In this document: in pieces, positions 15,313 to 23,335 of the stretch | Numbering within the stretch: position 1 is the stretch's first letter | How the letters are laid out: each line of letters begins with the position of its first letter | Source of the DNA: Bowdeniella nasicola | Lineage (GTDB): Bacteria; Actinomycetota; Actinomycetes; Actinomycetales; Actinomycetaceae | Length of the DNA stretch: 33,350 nucleotides | NCBI RefSeq assembly: GCF_001907295.1 | Contig: NZ_MQVR01000020.1 | Location: forward strand, 1 to 33,350 | Reading direction: 5' to 3' | Position numbers and translations under genes: made by a program | Notes under the pieces: generated by a model | What the model was told of the DNA's origin: nothing | What the model saw: only the letters and a program-made list of their open reading frames with translations | Databases searched by the model: none

Positions 15313-16536
15313 TTAGCCGCGGAGGGTCGCGATAGCGTCCAACACCACGCTCGCGGTCTCGCGTTTGGTGCCACTGCCTTCAGCGACGCGGGTGCCGTCG
15401 GGGCGCACAAGCACGACGTGGTTGGGGACGTCACCGAATCCGGAGGCCTCCCCCACCTGGTTGATGGCGAGGAGGTCGGCGCCCTTGCTGCGTGCCTTGG
15501 CGAGCCCGTGCTCGAGGGCGGATGCGTGTTCATCGCCGGTTTCGGCGGCGAAGCCGACGATGGTCTGGCCGGGCCGTTTGTGTTCGACGGCCGCCTTGAG
15601 GATGTCGGGATTTTGGACGAGTTCGAGCGTGAGGCCCGCATCGCCCTGCTTTTTCATCTTGGCGCTCTCGCTTGTCGCGGGCCGATAGTCGGCGACGGCG
15701 GCGGCCATGATGAGGCAGTCCAGGCGATCGAGGCGAGCCATGACCTCGCGGTGCAGGTCCTCGGCGCTCGTGACGGGCACGACCGTAACGCTGCTCGGGA
15801 GCTCAGCGAGGACATCCGCGGCGACGTTGGCGGCGAGCAGGGTGACGTCGCCACCGCGCGCCGCGGCCTCGGCGGCCAGGGCCACGCCCTGCCGGCCCGA
15901 GGACCGGTTACCCAGGAATCGCACCGGGTCGAGGCGCTCATGCGTGCCGCCCGCGCTAATGAGGAAGGAAGTCCGGGCGAATTCATCACTCGCCGCGCTC
16001 GCCCCCAGCGCGAAGTCGACGATGTCGGCGGGTGCGGGCAGGCGGCCCTTGCCGGAGTCGGCTCCGGTGAGGCGCCCGGTCGCGGGCTCCATGACGGTAA
16101 TGCCGCGCTCGCGCAGGGTTGCTATGTTCGCTTGGGTCGCGGCGTTGTCCCACATTTCGGTGTGCATCGCGGGCACGACGACGATGGGCGCGCGCGTCGC
16201 GAGGACGATGGCGGTAAGGAGATTGTCCGCGAAGCCGCCCGCGATCTTCGCGATCGTCTGCGCGGTAGCGGGCGCGATGAGGACGAGGTCGGCTCGCTGG
16301 GCGATCCGGATGTGGTCGACGGCGTCGGTGTTCTCAAAAATCCCGGTCGCGACCGGGTGATGCGACAGCGCCTCCCACGTCGCCGCGCCGACCATGTTGA
16401 GTGAGTCGGGCGTCGGCACGACCTGGACGTCGTGGCCCGACTCGGTGAGCAGGCGCAGGACGAGGGCCGCTTTATATGCAGCAATCCCGCCACTCACTCC
16501 GAGCACAATGGAGCGGGGGCGGGATGAGCCGGTCAT
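15313..16536 (-). CDS. coaBC: Bifunctional phosphopantothenoylcysteine decarboxylase/phosphopantothenate-cysteine ligase
   Basis: CoaBC performs two steps of coenzyme A synthesis. The flavin-dependent CoaC decarboxylase (about residues 1-185) has VLGVSGGIAAYKA, PAMHTEMWDNAATQ and GRLTGADSGKGRLP. The CTP-using CoaB ligase (about 190-407) has ISAGGTHERLDPVRFLGNRSSGRQG, AAAVADYRP and the KMKKQ loop. ATG 16536 (MTGSSRPRS) gives the family N-terminus; upstream in-frame sequence belongs to rpoZ. The gene starts seven bases after rpoZ. Confidence 0.97.
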   Translation of the reverse strand: MTGSSRPRSIVLGVSGGIAAYKAALVLRLLTESGHDVQVVPTPDSLNMVGAATWEALSHHPVATGIFENTDAVDHIRIAQRADLVLIAPATAQTIAKIAGGFADNLLTAIVLATRAPIVVVPAMHTEMWDNAATQANIATLRERGITVMEPATGRLTGADSGKGRLPAPADIVDFALGASAASDEFARTSFLISAGGTHERLDPVRFLGNRSSGRQGVALAAEAAARGGDVTLLAANVAADVLAELPSSVTVVPVTSAEDLHREVMARLDRLDCLIMAAAVADYRPATSESAKMKKQGDAGLTLELVQNPDILKAAVEHKRPGQTIVGFAAETGDEHASALEHGLAKARSKGADLLAINQVGEASGFGDVPNHVVLVRPDGTRVAEGSGTKRETASVVLDAIATLRG

Positions 16537-16543
16537 GACTGAC

Positions 16544-16804
16544 CTACTGCTTCTGCTCGAGCTTGAGGAGTCCCTCATTGATTTCGCGCATCGCAATGGA
16601 CAGCGACTTGTCTTCCTGGGCCGCATCGACGAGCGGGCCAACGGAGACCATCATGTTGTCTTCCAGCTGCGCGTTATACGAATTGATCTGGCGGGCACGC
16701 TTCGCGGCGTAGACCACCAACGCGTACTTCGAGTCGACGGCCTCCAGCAGGTCGTCGATCGGCGGGTTCGTGATGCCCGTCGGATTGGCCATGGTTCCTG
16801 ACAC
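16544..16804 (-). CDS. rpoZ: RNA polymerase omega subunit
   Basis: RpoZ helps assemble and stabilise RNA polymerase around beta-prime. The 86-residue protein matches actinobacterial omega: [31 protein letters not shown], then [24 protein letters not shown] 16804 is chosen since SGT(x)A..GITNPP is conserved at the family N-terminus, with AAAGGG upstream. ATG 16792 with AGGA four bases before it is a credible alternative. It lies between gmk and coaBC as usual. Confidence 0.96.
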   Translation of the reverse strand: MSGTMANPTGITNPPIDDLLEAVDSKYALVVYAAKRARQINSYNAQLEDNMMVSVGPLVDAAQEDKSLSIAMREINEGLLKLEQKQ

Positions 16805-16839
16805 TTCAGGTACACCCTTTCAGTTGCGGTAATGCCCGG

Positions 16840-17400
16840 CTAGTGTACCAAACCCAGGAGTTTTTCCAGGTCGGCCACGGCCTGGTCGATGGTGTCATTG
16901 ACCACGACGTGATCGAATTCGTCCATCGCCGCGAGCTCGTCTTCGGCGGTCTGGATGCGGCGCTGGATCTGGACCTCGCTCTCGGTACCGCGGCCGCGCA
17001 ACCGGGCGAACAGTTCCTGCTTATTGGGCGGGGCGAGGAAGACGAAGATCGCCTCGGGCATCGTCGTGCGCACCTGGCGGGCTCCCTGCAGGTCGATCTC
17101 GAGGATCACCGGCGTGCCGGTCGCGATGCGTTCTTCGACGGCACGGCGCGGGGTGCCGTAGCGGTCGGTCTGGTGGACCCAGGCCCATTCGAGCATGCCG
17201 TCGGTGTCGACGAGTTCGGAAAACTTTTCGGGCGTGACGAAGAAGTAGTGCACACCGTCGACCTCGCCGATCCGCGGCTGGCGCGTCGTCGCGGAGATCG
17301 ACACCCACACTTGCGGATTGCGCGCGCGAAGCGCGGCCACGACCGTCCCCTTGCCGACGCCGGAGGGGCCAACGAGAACTAGAACGGGCGCGTTTTTCAT
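16840..17400 (-). CDS. gmk: Guanylate kinase
   Basis: Gmk phosphorylates GMP to GDP with ATP. Visible are the P-loop GPSGVGKGT (11-19), the GMP-binding region SISATTRQPRIGEVDGVHYFFV, and the lid/base segment ILEIDLQGARQVR followed by IFVFLAPP. At 186 residues it is full length. It starts nine bases after pyrF. The mihF gene, present between pyrF and gmk in M. tuberculosis, is missing. Confidence 0.97.
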   Translation of the reverse strand: MKNAPVLVLVGPSGVGKGTVVAALRARNPQVWVSISATTRQPRIGEVDGVHYFFVTPEKFSELVDTDGMLEWAWVHQTDRYGTPRRAVEERIATGTPVILEIDLQGARQVRTTMPEAIFVFLAPPNKQELFARLRGRGTESEVQIQRRIQTAEDELAAMDEFDHVVVNDTIDQAVADLEKLLGLVH

Positions 17401-17409
17401 GCCCCTAGC

Positions 17410-18252
17410 CTACGCGCGGGCGAGATCGGCGACAAACCTCTCGGCGGTCGCTTTCAGCTGGCCCGGGCCGGCCCCGAGCACGCCGCGCGAGACCGACGCG
17501 AGCATCGCCGAGGAGCCGAAGACGTCGCGGCATTCCGCTCCCCCGGCCCCCTGCGCGCCGACGCCCGGGGCGAGGTGGATGCCGTTGAACGCCGCGAGGT
17601 CGAGGCCGAGGTCGCGCGGGGCGGAGCCCACGGTCGCGCCGACGACGCTGCCGATCGGCCCGCACGCACTGCCGTCGCCCGCCATGATGCGCGCGTTGAC
17701 CTCGTGCGCCTGCGTAAGGATGTCGCCGGCGACGCTGCCCGCAGAGGTGCGGGCATGCTGGACGCCCACACCTTCCGGGTTTGACGTCAGCGCGAGGACG
17801 AACAGGCCCTTGTCGTGCTGAAGCGCGAGGTCGATCGCGGGCGCGAGCGAGCCGAAGCCGAGGTATGGGCTGAGCGTCAGCGCATCGGATTCGAGCGGCG
17901 CGCCAGGCGCGAGGTAGGCGGCCGCGTAGCCGGCCATCGTCGACCCGATATCGCCACGCTTGGCGTCGGTGATGACGAAATGGCCGGCTGCGCGCGCGAA
18001 TGCGATGCACTCCTCGAGCGCCGCGATACCCGCGGCGCCGTAGGTTTCGAAAAACGCCACCTGAGGTTTGAGCGCGGCAACAGCGCCGTCGAGCTCGCGC
18101 ACGCAGATGTCACTGAATGCTCGCAGCCCGTCGGCATCGCGCGTCAACCCCCAGGCATCGAGCAGGCCCGGGTGGGGGTCGATCCCGACGCACAGCGGCC
18201 CGTAGGTCACCATGCGTGCTGTGAGGCGTGCTCCAGCGTTTTTCGTCCCCAT
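17410..18252 (-). CDS. pyrF: Orotidine 5'-phosphate decarboxylase (type 2)
   Basis: PyrF decarboxylates OMP to UMP, the last step of de novo UMP synthesis. The 280-residue protein has the active-site motif VITDAKRGDIG (Lys98) and the N-terminal LCVGIDPHP; this length and pattern fit the type 2 family found in actinobacteria. It lies three bases after pyrC, so pyrR-pyrB-pyrC-pyrF form one operon. carA, carB and pyrD are not between them. Confidence 0.96.
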   Translation of the reverse strand: MGTKNAGARLTARMVTYGPLCVGIDPHPGLLDAWGLTRDADGLRAFSDICVRELDGAVAALKPQVAFFETYGAAGIAALEECIAFARAAGHFVITDAKRGDIGSTMAGYAAAYLAPGAPLESDALTLSPYLGFGSLAPAIDLALQHDKGLFVLALTSNPEGVGVQHARTSAGSVAGDILTQAHEVNARIMAGDGSACGPIGSVVGATVGSAPRDLGLDLAAFNGIHLAPGVGAQGAGGAECRDVFGSSAMLASVSRGVLGAGPGQLKATAERFVADLARA

Positions 18253-18255
18253 GGG

Positions 18256-19563
18256 TTAGCCCTCGACGGGAGTCGCGTCCAGGACTGTGGCCTTCCCGTG
18301 TAGGAAGGTCGCCATGACCTGGCCCGGCAGTTCGAGGCCCGCATACGGCGTGTTGTCCGAACGCGAGTACTGCTCCTCGGCCTTGATCGTGCGCGTGGCC
18401 TTCGGGTCATATAGGCACACGTTCGCGGGGTTACCGACCTCGATCGGCAGGCCGTGGTCCTCGAGGCGTCCGATCTTCGCGGGCTCGTAGCTCATCGTGC
18501 GAGCGACGTCCTCCCACGTGAACTTGCCGGTGTCGACCATCGCCTGCTGGACGACGGACAGCGCGGTCTCCAGGCCGATCATGCCGAAGGCGCCAGCGGC
18601 CCATTCGCAGTCCTTGTCTTCCTTGGCGTGCGGGGCGTGGTCGGTGCCGACTATGTCGATCGTGCCGTCGGCGAGGCCCTCGCGGACCGCGTCGACGTCG
18701 GCCTGGGTGCGCAGCGGCGGGTTGACCTTGAAAATCGGGTCGTAGCTGCGGGCGCACTCGTCGGTCAGCAGGATGTGATGCGGGGTCGCCTCGGCCGTGA
18801 CCTTCAGGCCGCGGGCCTTCGCGTCGCGCACGAGCCGGACCGATCCGGCGGTCGACAGGTGGCAGATGTGCAGGCGCGAATCCACGTGCTCGGTCAGCAG
18901 GATGTCGCGCGCGACGATGGCCTCTTCGGCGACCGACGGCCAGCCGGCAAGGCCCAGCTCGGCGGAGACGACGCCCTCGTTCATTTGGCTGCCTTCGGTC
19001 AGGCGCGGGTCCTGCGCGTGCTGCGCGATGCAGCCGTCGAAGGCCTTGACGTATTCCAGCGCGCGGCGCATGAGCACCGGGTCGTGGACGCACATGCCGT
19101 CATCGGAAAAGACGCGCACGCGCGCCTCCGAGGACGCCATCGCGCCGAGCTCGGCGAGCTTTTCGCCCTTCAGTCCCACCGAGACGGCGCCGACCGGGAA
19201 GACGTCGCACCAGCCGGCTTCCTTCCCGAGGTGGTAGACCTGCTCGACGACACCCGCGGTGTCCTGCACCGGCGTCGTGTTCGCCATGGCGTGCACGGCC
19301 GTGTAGCCGCCGATCGCCGCGGCGCGGGTGCCGGTCGCGACAGTTTCGGCGTCCTCGCGGCCCGGCTCGCGCAGGTGCGTGTGCAGGTCGACGAGGCCCG
19401 GCAGCGCTATCAGGCCGCTGGCGTCGATGCGCTCGACGTCCTCGAGCTCATCGGCCTTGGTCTTCGCGTCCGCACCGAGTGCGGCGATGATGCCGTCGGC
19501 GAGCAGGATGTCGGTCGGGTCGCCGTCCAGGATCGCGGCATTTTCGATGAGGTAAGCGGTCAT
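18256..19563 (-). CDS. pyrC: Dihydroorotase
   Basis: PyrC cyclises carbamoyl-aspartate to dihydroorotate. The 435 residues fit the type I amidohydrolase form: metal motif [10 protein letters not shown] (His61, His63), the FSDDG motif (152-156) typical of enzymes with a bridging Asp, metal-site His residues in QHAQD and HICHLS, and the catalytic GTDHAPH (306-312). Its ATG overlaps the pyrB stop by four bases, indicating coupled translation and probable physical association of the two enzymes as in other bacteria with type I PyrC. Confidence 0.97.
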   Translation of the reverse strand: MTAYLIENAAILDGDPTDILLADGIIAALGADAKTKADELEDVERIDASGLIALPGLVDLHTHLREPGREDAETVATGTRAAAIGGYTAVHAMANTTPVQDTAGVVEQVYHLGKEAGWCDVFPVGAVSVGLKGEKLAELGAMASSEARVRVFSDDGMCVHDPVLMRRALEYVKAFDGCIAQHAQDPRLTEGSQMNEGVVSAELGLAGWPSVAEEAIVARDILLTEHVDSRLHICHLSTAGSVRLVRDAKARGLKVTAEATPHHILLTDECARSYDPIFKVNPPLRTQADVDAVREGLADGTIDIVGTDHAPHAKEDKDCEWAAGAFGMIGLETALSVVQQAMVDTGKFTWEDVARTMSYEPAKIGRLEDHGLPIEVGNPANVCLYDPKATRTIKAEEQYSRSDNTPYAGLELPGQVMATFLHGKATVLDATPVEG

Positions 19564-20537
19564 GACAGGGACTCCTTATCGCCGGCGAGCAGCAGGTAGA
19601 GGGCGGCCATCCGGATGGAGACGCCGTTGGTGACTTGCTCCAGGATCGTGGAGCGCGGCGAGTCGGCGGCCTCGGACGAGATTTCCAGGCCGCGGTTCAT
19701 CGGGCCCGGATGCATGATGATGGCGTGCTCCGGCAGCGCGTTCATGCGGACGCGGTCCAGGCCGTAGACGCGGTGGTATTCGAGCGGCGAGGGGAAGAAC
19801 CCTCCCCCGGCCGCGCTCATGCGTTCGCGCTGGACGCGCAGCATCATGACGGCGTCGGGCTCTTCGGCGATGGCGGCATCGAGGTCGTAGGAGACCTTCG
19901 CGCCCCAGTTTTCGACCCCGACGGGCAGCAGCGTCGGCGGGGCGACGAGCGTGACCGTGGCGCCGAGCGTCTGCAGCAGTTCGACGTTGGAGCGGGCGAC
20001 GCGCGAATGCAGCACGTCGCCGACGATGACGACGTGGTTGCCCGACAGGTCGGTGCCGTCGGCGGCGGGCGAGCCGTCCTTGGCGCCGGTGAGGTGGCGA
20101 CGCATCGTGAACGCGTCGAGCAGCGCCTGGGTCGGGTGCTGGTGGGTGCCGTCGCCGGCGTTGAGGATCGGCACATCGATCCAGTCCGTGCTCGCCAGCC
20201 GGTGCGGCGCACCAGAGGCCGAGTGGCGGATGACGACGCCGTCGATGCCCATCGCATCGAGGGTCTGGGCGGTGTCCTTCAGCGACTCGCCCTTGGACAC
20301 CGAGGAGCCCTTGGCCGAGAAGTTGATGACGTCAGCGCTCAGGCGCTTCGCGGCGGCCTCGAACGAGATGCGCGTGCGGGTGGAGTCTTCGAAGAAGAGG
20401 TTCACGACGGTCTTACCGCGCAGCACGGGCAGCTTCTTCATCTGGCGGTCCTGCGTGGCCGCCATCGCTTCGGCGGTGTCGAGCAGGAGCAGGACTTCGT
20501 CCTTGGTCAGGTCCTTCGCATTCAGCAGGTGCTTCAT
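19560..20537 (-). CDS. pyrB: Aspartate carbamoyltransferase catalytic subunit
   Basis: PyrB joins carbamoyl phosphate and aspartate, the committed pyrimidine step. The 325-residue protein has the carbamoyl-phosphate motif [13 protein letters not shown] (48-60), [24 protein letters not shown] (134-141) and HPGPMNRG near the C-terminus. There is no regulatory subunit gene (pyrI). ATG 20537 abuts the pyrR stop (TAAATG) and a strong GGAGGGGAG lies in the end of pyrR. Confidence 0.98.
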   Translation of the reverse strand: MKHLLNAKDLTKDEVLLLLDTAEAMAATQDRQMKKLPVLRGKTVVNLFFEDSTRTRISFEAAAKRLSADVINFSAKGSSVSKGESLKDTAQTLDAMGIDGVVIRHSASGAPHRLASTDWIDVPILNAGDGTHQHPTQALLDAFTMRRHLTGAKDGSPAADGTDLSGNHVVIVGDVLHSRVARSNVELLQTLGATVTLVAPPTLLPVGVENWGAKVSYDLDAAIAEEPDAVMMLRVQRERMSAAGGGFFPSPLEYHRVYGLDRVRMNALPEHAIIMHPGPMNRGLEISSEAADSPRSTILEQVTNGVSIRMAALYLLLAGDKESLS

Positions 20538-21086
20538 TTACTTCTCCCCTCCCGCGATGTTCACGGTGTCTTCTCCATCGATCTCTTTCAGCAACACCTT
20601 CACTTGCTCACTGCGCGAGGTGGGAAGGTTCTTGCCGACGAAGTCGGGGCGGATGGGAAGCTCGCGATGACCGCGGTCGATGAGGACCGCGAGCTGGACC
20701 TTGGCGGGCCGACCGAGGTCGGCGATCGCTTCGAGCGCGGCGCGGATGGTGCGGCCGGAAAAGAGCACATCGTCGACGAGGACGACGGTCGTGTCATCGA
20801 TGCCGCCGTCGGGCAGCGTCGTGCGACCGATGGTCATCGTGGGGTGGCGGTGCAGATCGTCGCGGTAGGGCACCGTATCGATGGCGCCGACGCCGACGTT
20901 CTCGCCGAGCTCGCGCAAAATGTCGCCGAGCCGGTTGGCGAGGGGGGTGCCGCGGGTGGGGATGCCGAGGAGGACGACGTTATCGCCACCCTCGTTTCTT
21001 TCGATGATTTCGTGAGCAATTCGGGTGAGCGAACGGGCGATATCGGCTTCGCCGAGTACTTGCCGTCCTGCTGGCGTGTCAGCCAC
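20538..21086 (-). CDS. pyrR: Pyrimidine operon regulator PyrR / uracil phosphoribosyltransferase
   Basis: PyrR binds a stem-loop in pyr mRNA in the presence of UMP/UTP and represses the operon; it also has weak uracil phosphoribosyltransferase activity. The 182-residue protein has the PRPP motif [14 protein letters not shown] (101-114) and the basic RNA-binding face residues typical of the family ([22 protein letters not shown]). The start is GTG 21086 with GAAGGAG upstream. A PyrR-binding loop lies directly before the ribosome-binding site, so autoregulation at translation is likely. Confidence 0.97.
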   Translation of the reverse strand: MADTPAGRQVLGEADIARSLTRIAHEIIERNEGGDNVVLLGIPTRGTPLANRLGDILRELGENVGVGAIDTVPYRDDLHRHPTMTIGRTTLPDGGIDDTTVVLVDDVLFSGRTIRAALEAIADLGRPAKVQLAVLIDRGHRELPIRPDFVGKNLPTSRSEQVKVLLKEIDGEDTVNIAGGEK

Positions 21087-21102
21087 AGGTGTTCTCCTTC
21101 TC

Positions 21103-21116
21103 CGCCTCTCTGGACG
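21103..21116 (-). promoter_or_regulatory. PyrR-binding loop in the pyr leader
   Basis: On the minus strand, CGTCCAGAGAGGCG matches the PyrR-binding consensus core (TCCNGNGAGGY). Flanking bases give a short stem with a bulged U (CCG-U-CC / GG-CGG) around the AGAGA loop. It sits immediately 5' of the pyrR Shine-Dalgarno (GAAGGAG). In mycobacteria PyrR represses translation from a loop in this position. No terminator follows, which agrees with translational control. Confidence 0.85.
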
Positions 21117-21130
21117 GGGGTTAAAGGAAT

Positions 21131-21167
21131 GCGGGCGGCCCCAGCATAGCTGATGGGGTCCGCCCGC
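21131..21167 (-). terminator. Strong GC hairpin between nusB and pyrR
   Basis: The arms GCGGGCGG..CCCCA and TGGGG..CCGCCCGC pair almost perfectly around a ten-base loop. It lies 27 bases after the nusB stop. There is no U-run, only ATTCCTTT on the 3' side, so it may be an intrinsic-like or Rho-assisted terminator for efp-nusB, or a 5' structure on the pyr leader. Confidence 0.55.
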
Positions 21168-21193
21168 GACACCTTAGGCACGCCTAGGTCAAC

Positions 21194-22021
21194 TTAGTCG
21201 AACAGCGTCGGATGGTCATCCTTGTCGTCGTCCGCCGAGCCGCGGCGCAAGGCATAGTCGGCGAGGAGCTCGTCCTCGGATACCTCGTCGGCAGGCCCGT
21301 CCTGCTCCGAAGGCTCGGCATCGGCTGCGTCAGCCTCGGGCTCGGATTCTTCTTCCTCGTCTGCTGCCGGCTCCTCCTCGCTCGGTTTCTCGCCACTTTC
21401 GGGGGCGACTTCCTCGCGGTCGACGACGTCCTCGCCGAGCGGGCTGCCGTCATCGAGGGCGGCGTCGTATTCTTCGTCGTCGTAAATCTCGTCGGCGAAG
21501 TCGACATCGGATGCGAAGTCCGAATCATCGAAGCTCGGCGTGTAATCGTCCTCGACGGCGGAAAGTTCGGTCTCCTGCGCGAGCAGGCCCGGCTTCACCG
21601 TCGCGATCGTGTCGAGCAGGCCGTTGATGAAACCCGGCGAGTTGTCCGTCGAGATGAGCTTGGCGATCTTGACCGCCTCGTCGATTGCCACCGCGGGCGT
21701 GATATCGCCGGCGTACAGGATTTCCCAGATCGCGACGCGCAGGATCGCGCGATCGACGACCGGCATCCGATCGAGGCTCCAGCCGTGGGCGTAAGAGGAG
21801 ATCGCGTAATCGATGTGCGCCAGGTGATCGGCGACGCCATCGACGATGGTGCGCGAATACCCGGGCAGCCCCGTCTGGGTCGGATGCTCGCTCGTGCGAC
21901 GCTCGGCGAGCTTGTGGATCGCGCCTGCGCTCAACCGACCGCGCTGGTCGACCTCGTACAGGACGTCGATGGCACGCCGCCGTTGCCGAGTGCGGCGCGT
22001 GAAATCCTTCTTGTTAGCCAT
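21194..22021 (-). CDS. nusB: Transcription antitermination factor NusB with long acidic C-terminal extension
   Basis: NusB with NusE (S10) binds boxA RNA for rRNA antitermination. Residues 8-145 are a complete NusB domain (TRRTRQRRRAIDVLYEVDQRG, DRMPVVDRAILRVAIWEILY, VAIDEAVKIAKLISTDNSPGFINGLLD). Residues 146-275 are a very acidic, Pro/Ala-containing disordered tail ending DDHPTLFD, nearly doubling the usual length of about 140-190. Translation should follow efp directly (three-base gap). The tail has the same high-G+C codon use as its neighbours, so it is not a recent insertion. Confidence 0.95.
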   Translation of the reverse strand: MANKKDFTRRTRQRRRAIDVLYEVDQRGRLSAGAIHKLAERRTSEHPTQTGLPGYSRTIVDGVADHLAHIDYAISSYAHGWSLDRMPVVDRAILRVAIWEILYAGDITPAVAIDEAVKIAKLISTDNSPGFINGLLDTIATVKPGLLAQETELSAVEDDYTPSFDDSDFASDVDFADEIYDDEEYDAALDDGSPLGEDVVDREEVAPESGEKPSEEEPAADEEEESEPEADAADAEPSEQDGPADEVSEDELLADYALRRGSADDDKDDHPTLFD

Positions 22022-22024
22022 GGA

Positions 22025-22588
22025 TTAGTCGTTGACGCGCGAGATGTATTCGCCGGAGCGGGTATCGACCTTGACCTTGGTGCCCTGCTCGAGGAACAGC
22101 GGCACCTGGATCTCGTATCCGGTCTCCAGCGTCGCCGGTTTGGTGCCCGCGGACGAACGATCGCCCTGCAGGCCCGGCTCCGTGTAGGTGACCTCAAGGA
22201 CAACGCTCGGCGGCAGTTCGATGTACAGGACCTGACCCTCGTGCATCGCGACGATCGCGTCCTGGCCTTCGAGCATGAAGTTGGCCGCGTCGCCGACGAC
22301 CTCCTTCGTCACCGTGATCTGGTCATAGGTGGAGGTGTCCATGAAGACGTAGTCTTCGCCGTCCTGGTACAGGTACTGCATATCGCGCTTGTCGACGGTC
22401 GCCGTATCGACCTTGACGCCGGCGTTGAACGTCTTATCGAGCGTCTTGCCCGACAGCACGTTCTTCAGCTTGGTGCGCACGAAAGCGGGGCCCTTGCCCG
22501 GCTTGACATGGAGGAACTCGACGACGGTCCAAAGCTGTCCGTCAAGGTTGAGCACCATGCCGTTTTTCAGGTCGTTCGTTGTCGCCAC
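22025..22588 (-). CDS. efp: Translation elongation factor P
   Basis: EF-P binds between the ribosomal P and E sites and relieves stalling at proline stretches. The 187-residue protein has the three-domain family layout: KOW-like domain I with loop [14 protein letters not shown] (Lys32 at the tip), the OB domain II ([22 protein letters not shown]) and the C-terminal domain with [19 protein letters not shown]. The start is GTG 22588 with GAAGGA upstream. nusB follows after three bases, as in many actinobacteria. Confidence 0.97.
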   Translation of the reverse strand: MATTNDLKNGMVLNLDGQLWTVVEFLHVKPGKGPAFVRTKLKNVLSGKTLDKTFNAGVKVDTATVDKRDMQYLYQDGEDYVFMDTSTYDQITVTKEVVGDAANFMLEGQDAIVAMHEGQVLYIELPPSVVLEVTYTEPGLQGDRSSAGTKPATLETGYEIQVPLFLEQGTKVKVDTRSGEYISRVND

Positions 22589-22627
22589 GTTGTCCTTCTT
22601 TCCAGTCGTGGTTCGCTGACACGCAGC

Positions 22628-22659
22628 GAGTCCATTACCCCGGGTGGGGCAACGGACTC
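22628..22659 (-). other. Stem-loop in the efp leader (proximal)
   Basis: GAGTCC and GGACTC pair, with inner TT/AA and CCCC/GGGG pairs around an ACC loop. It lies 40 bases before the efp start. There is no U-tract. It may be part of a regulatory leader or protect the message end. Confidence 0.6.
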
Positions 22660-22664
22660 ACAGC

Positions 22665-22685
22665 GTAGCGGGAGACGTCCGCTAC
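22665..22685 (-). other. Stem-loop in the efp leader (distal)
   Basis: A seven-base perfect stem (GTAGCGG with CCGCTAC) with a seven-base loop, 18 bases after the SatD-like gene stop and just before the second stem-loop. It could end the upstream transcript or belong to the efp leader. Confidence 0.55.
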
Positions 22686-22703
22686 AAGCTTAGCGGGTGA
22701 ATT

Positions 22704-23273
22704 CTATCGGGTGGGAATGTGGGCAGCCTGCTCCAGGAGGCACAGCAGCAGGGGTTCGATATTGCGAACTTCGCGGAATCCTGCGGCTCGCAGCCGCTGG
22801 GAGACCGCCTGCTCGGTGATGCCTAGATCCTCGGCGGCGTCCTTTTGCGAGATGCCACGAGCAACGAGCCTCGAGACCTCCCAGCCGGGTTCGGAGCGGC
22901 GCAGCAGGCAGAAGTGCACGAGCTGAGCGAGCGATGTCGCCCAGGATGCTGCTTCCGTTGCGCGGCCGTAGATGACGACCGGCATGTCACCGGAGCGCGA
23001 ACGTGCGCGCTTCAATGCACGGCGGGCATAGTCGAGCGGAGTCAACCGGGAGCGTCCCCCGCCGGAATCGGCTCCGACACCGATGCAGACGCCGGGATGA
23101 CGGGCAGCCTCCACAATCATCTGGAGGACCCCCATCGGGTCAGCGAGCTGCAGGACTATTTCCCCCCTGCCGTGTTCTTCTTGGGAGGCAATGACGGTGG
23201 TGACCGCTGCGACCACCGCGTTCAAATCATCGGCGATAGCGGGCCGCCGTGTACATAATGCAACCGTAAACAC
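22704..23273 (-). CDS. SatD-like protein with C-terminal helix-turn-helix
   Basis: The product has 189 residues. Residues 35-95 (GEIVLQLADPMGVLQMIVEAARHPGVCIGVG, then LDYARRALKRA) resemble the N-terminal region of SatD-family proteins, although the GDEFQ motif of that family is not seen. Residues 139-166 (RGISQKDAAEDLGITEQAVSQRLRAAG) form a clear sigma-like helix-turn-helix. It probably binds DNA; its target is unknown. The start is GTG 23273, apparently leaderless behind TAGGAT. It occupies the place between aroK and efp where M. tuberculosis has aroB and other genes. Confidence 0.6.
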   Translation of the reverse strand: MFTVALCTRRPAIADDLNAVVAAVTTVIASQEEHGRGEIVLQLADPMGVLQMIVEAARHPGVCIGVGADSGGGRSRLTPLDYARRALKRARSRSGDMPVVIYGRATEAASWATSLAQLVHFCLLRRSEPGWEVSRLVARGISQKDAAEDLGITEQAVSQRLRAAGFREVRNIEPLLLCLLEQAAHIPTR

Positions 23274-23280
23274 GCATTGA

Positions 23281-23286
23281 ATCCTA
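23281..23286 (-). promoter_or_regulatory. -10 element (TAGGAT) for a leaderless transcript
   Basis: TAGGAT fits TANNNT and ends seven bases before GTG 23273, so the start codon would be the first transcribed codon. There is no Shine-Dalgarno before the GTG. The -35 region is not recognisable. Confidence 0.45.
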
Positions 23287-23335
23287 CAGGATTTCGGGGC
23301 TTAGACGGACGATCGCAGTCAATTGGGGACGATTG

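Noticed and set aside
14071-16404. Very long open frame on the plus strand opposite metK and coaBC
   Set aside because: Its product is Arg/Gly/Asp/Val-rich without any family motif, and the opposite strand carries two well-conserved enzymes. Long antisense frames are expected in high-G+C codon-biased DNA.
20538-21086. Part of the 504-codon plus-strand frame (19635-21149) over pyrB and pyrR
   Set aside because: It spans two well-conserved minus-strand genes and has no domain of its own.
21172-21188. DtxR/IdeR iron box
   Set aside because: Only one half-site resembles the consensus (TTAGG); the second half and the centre do not match.
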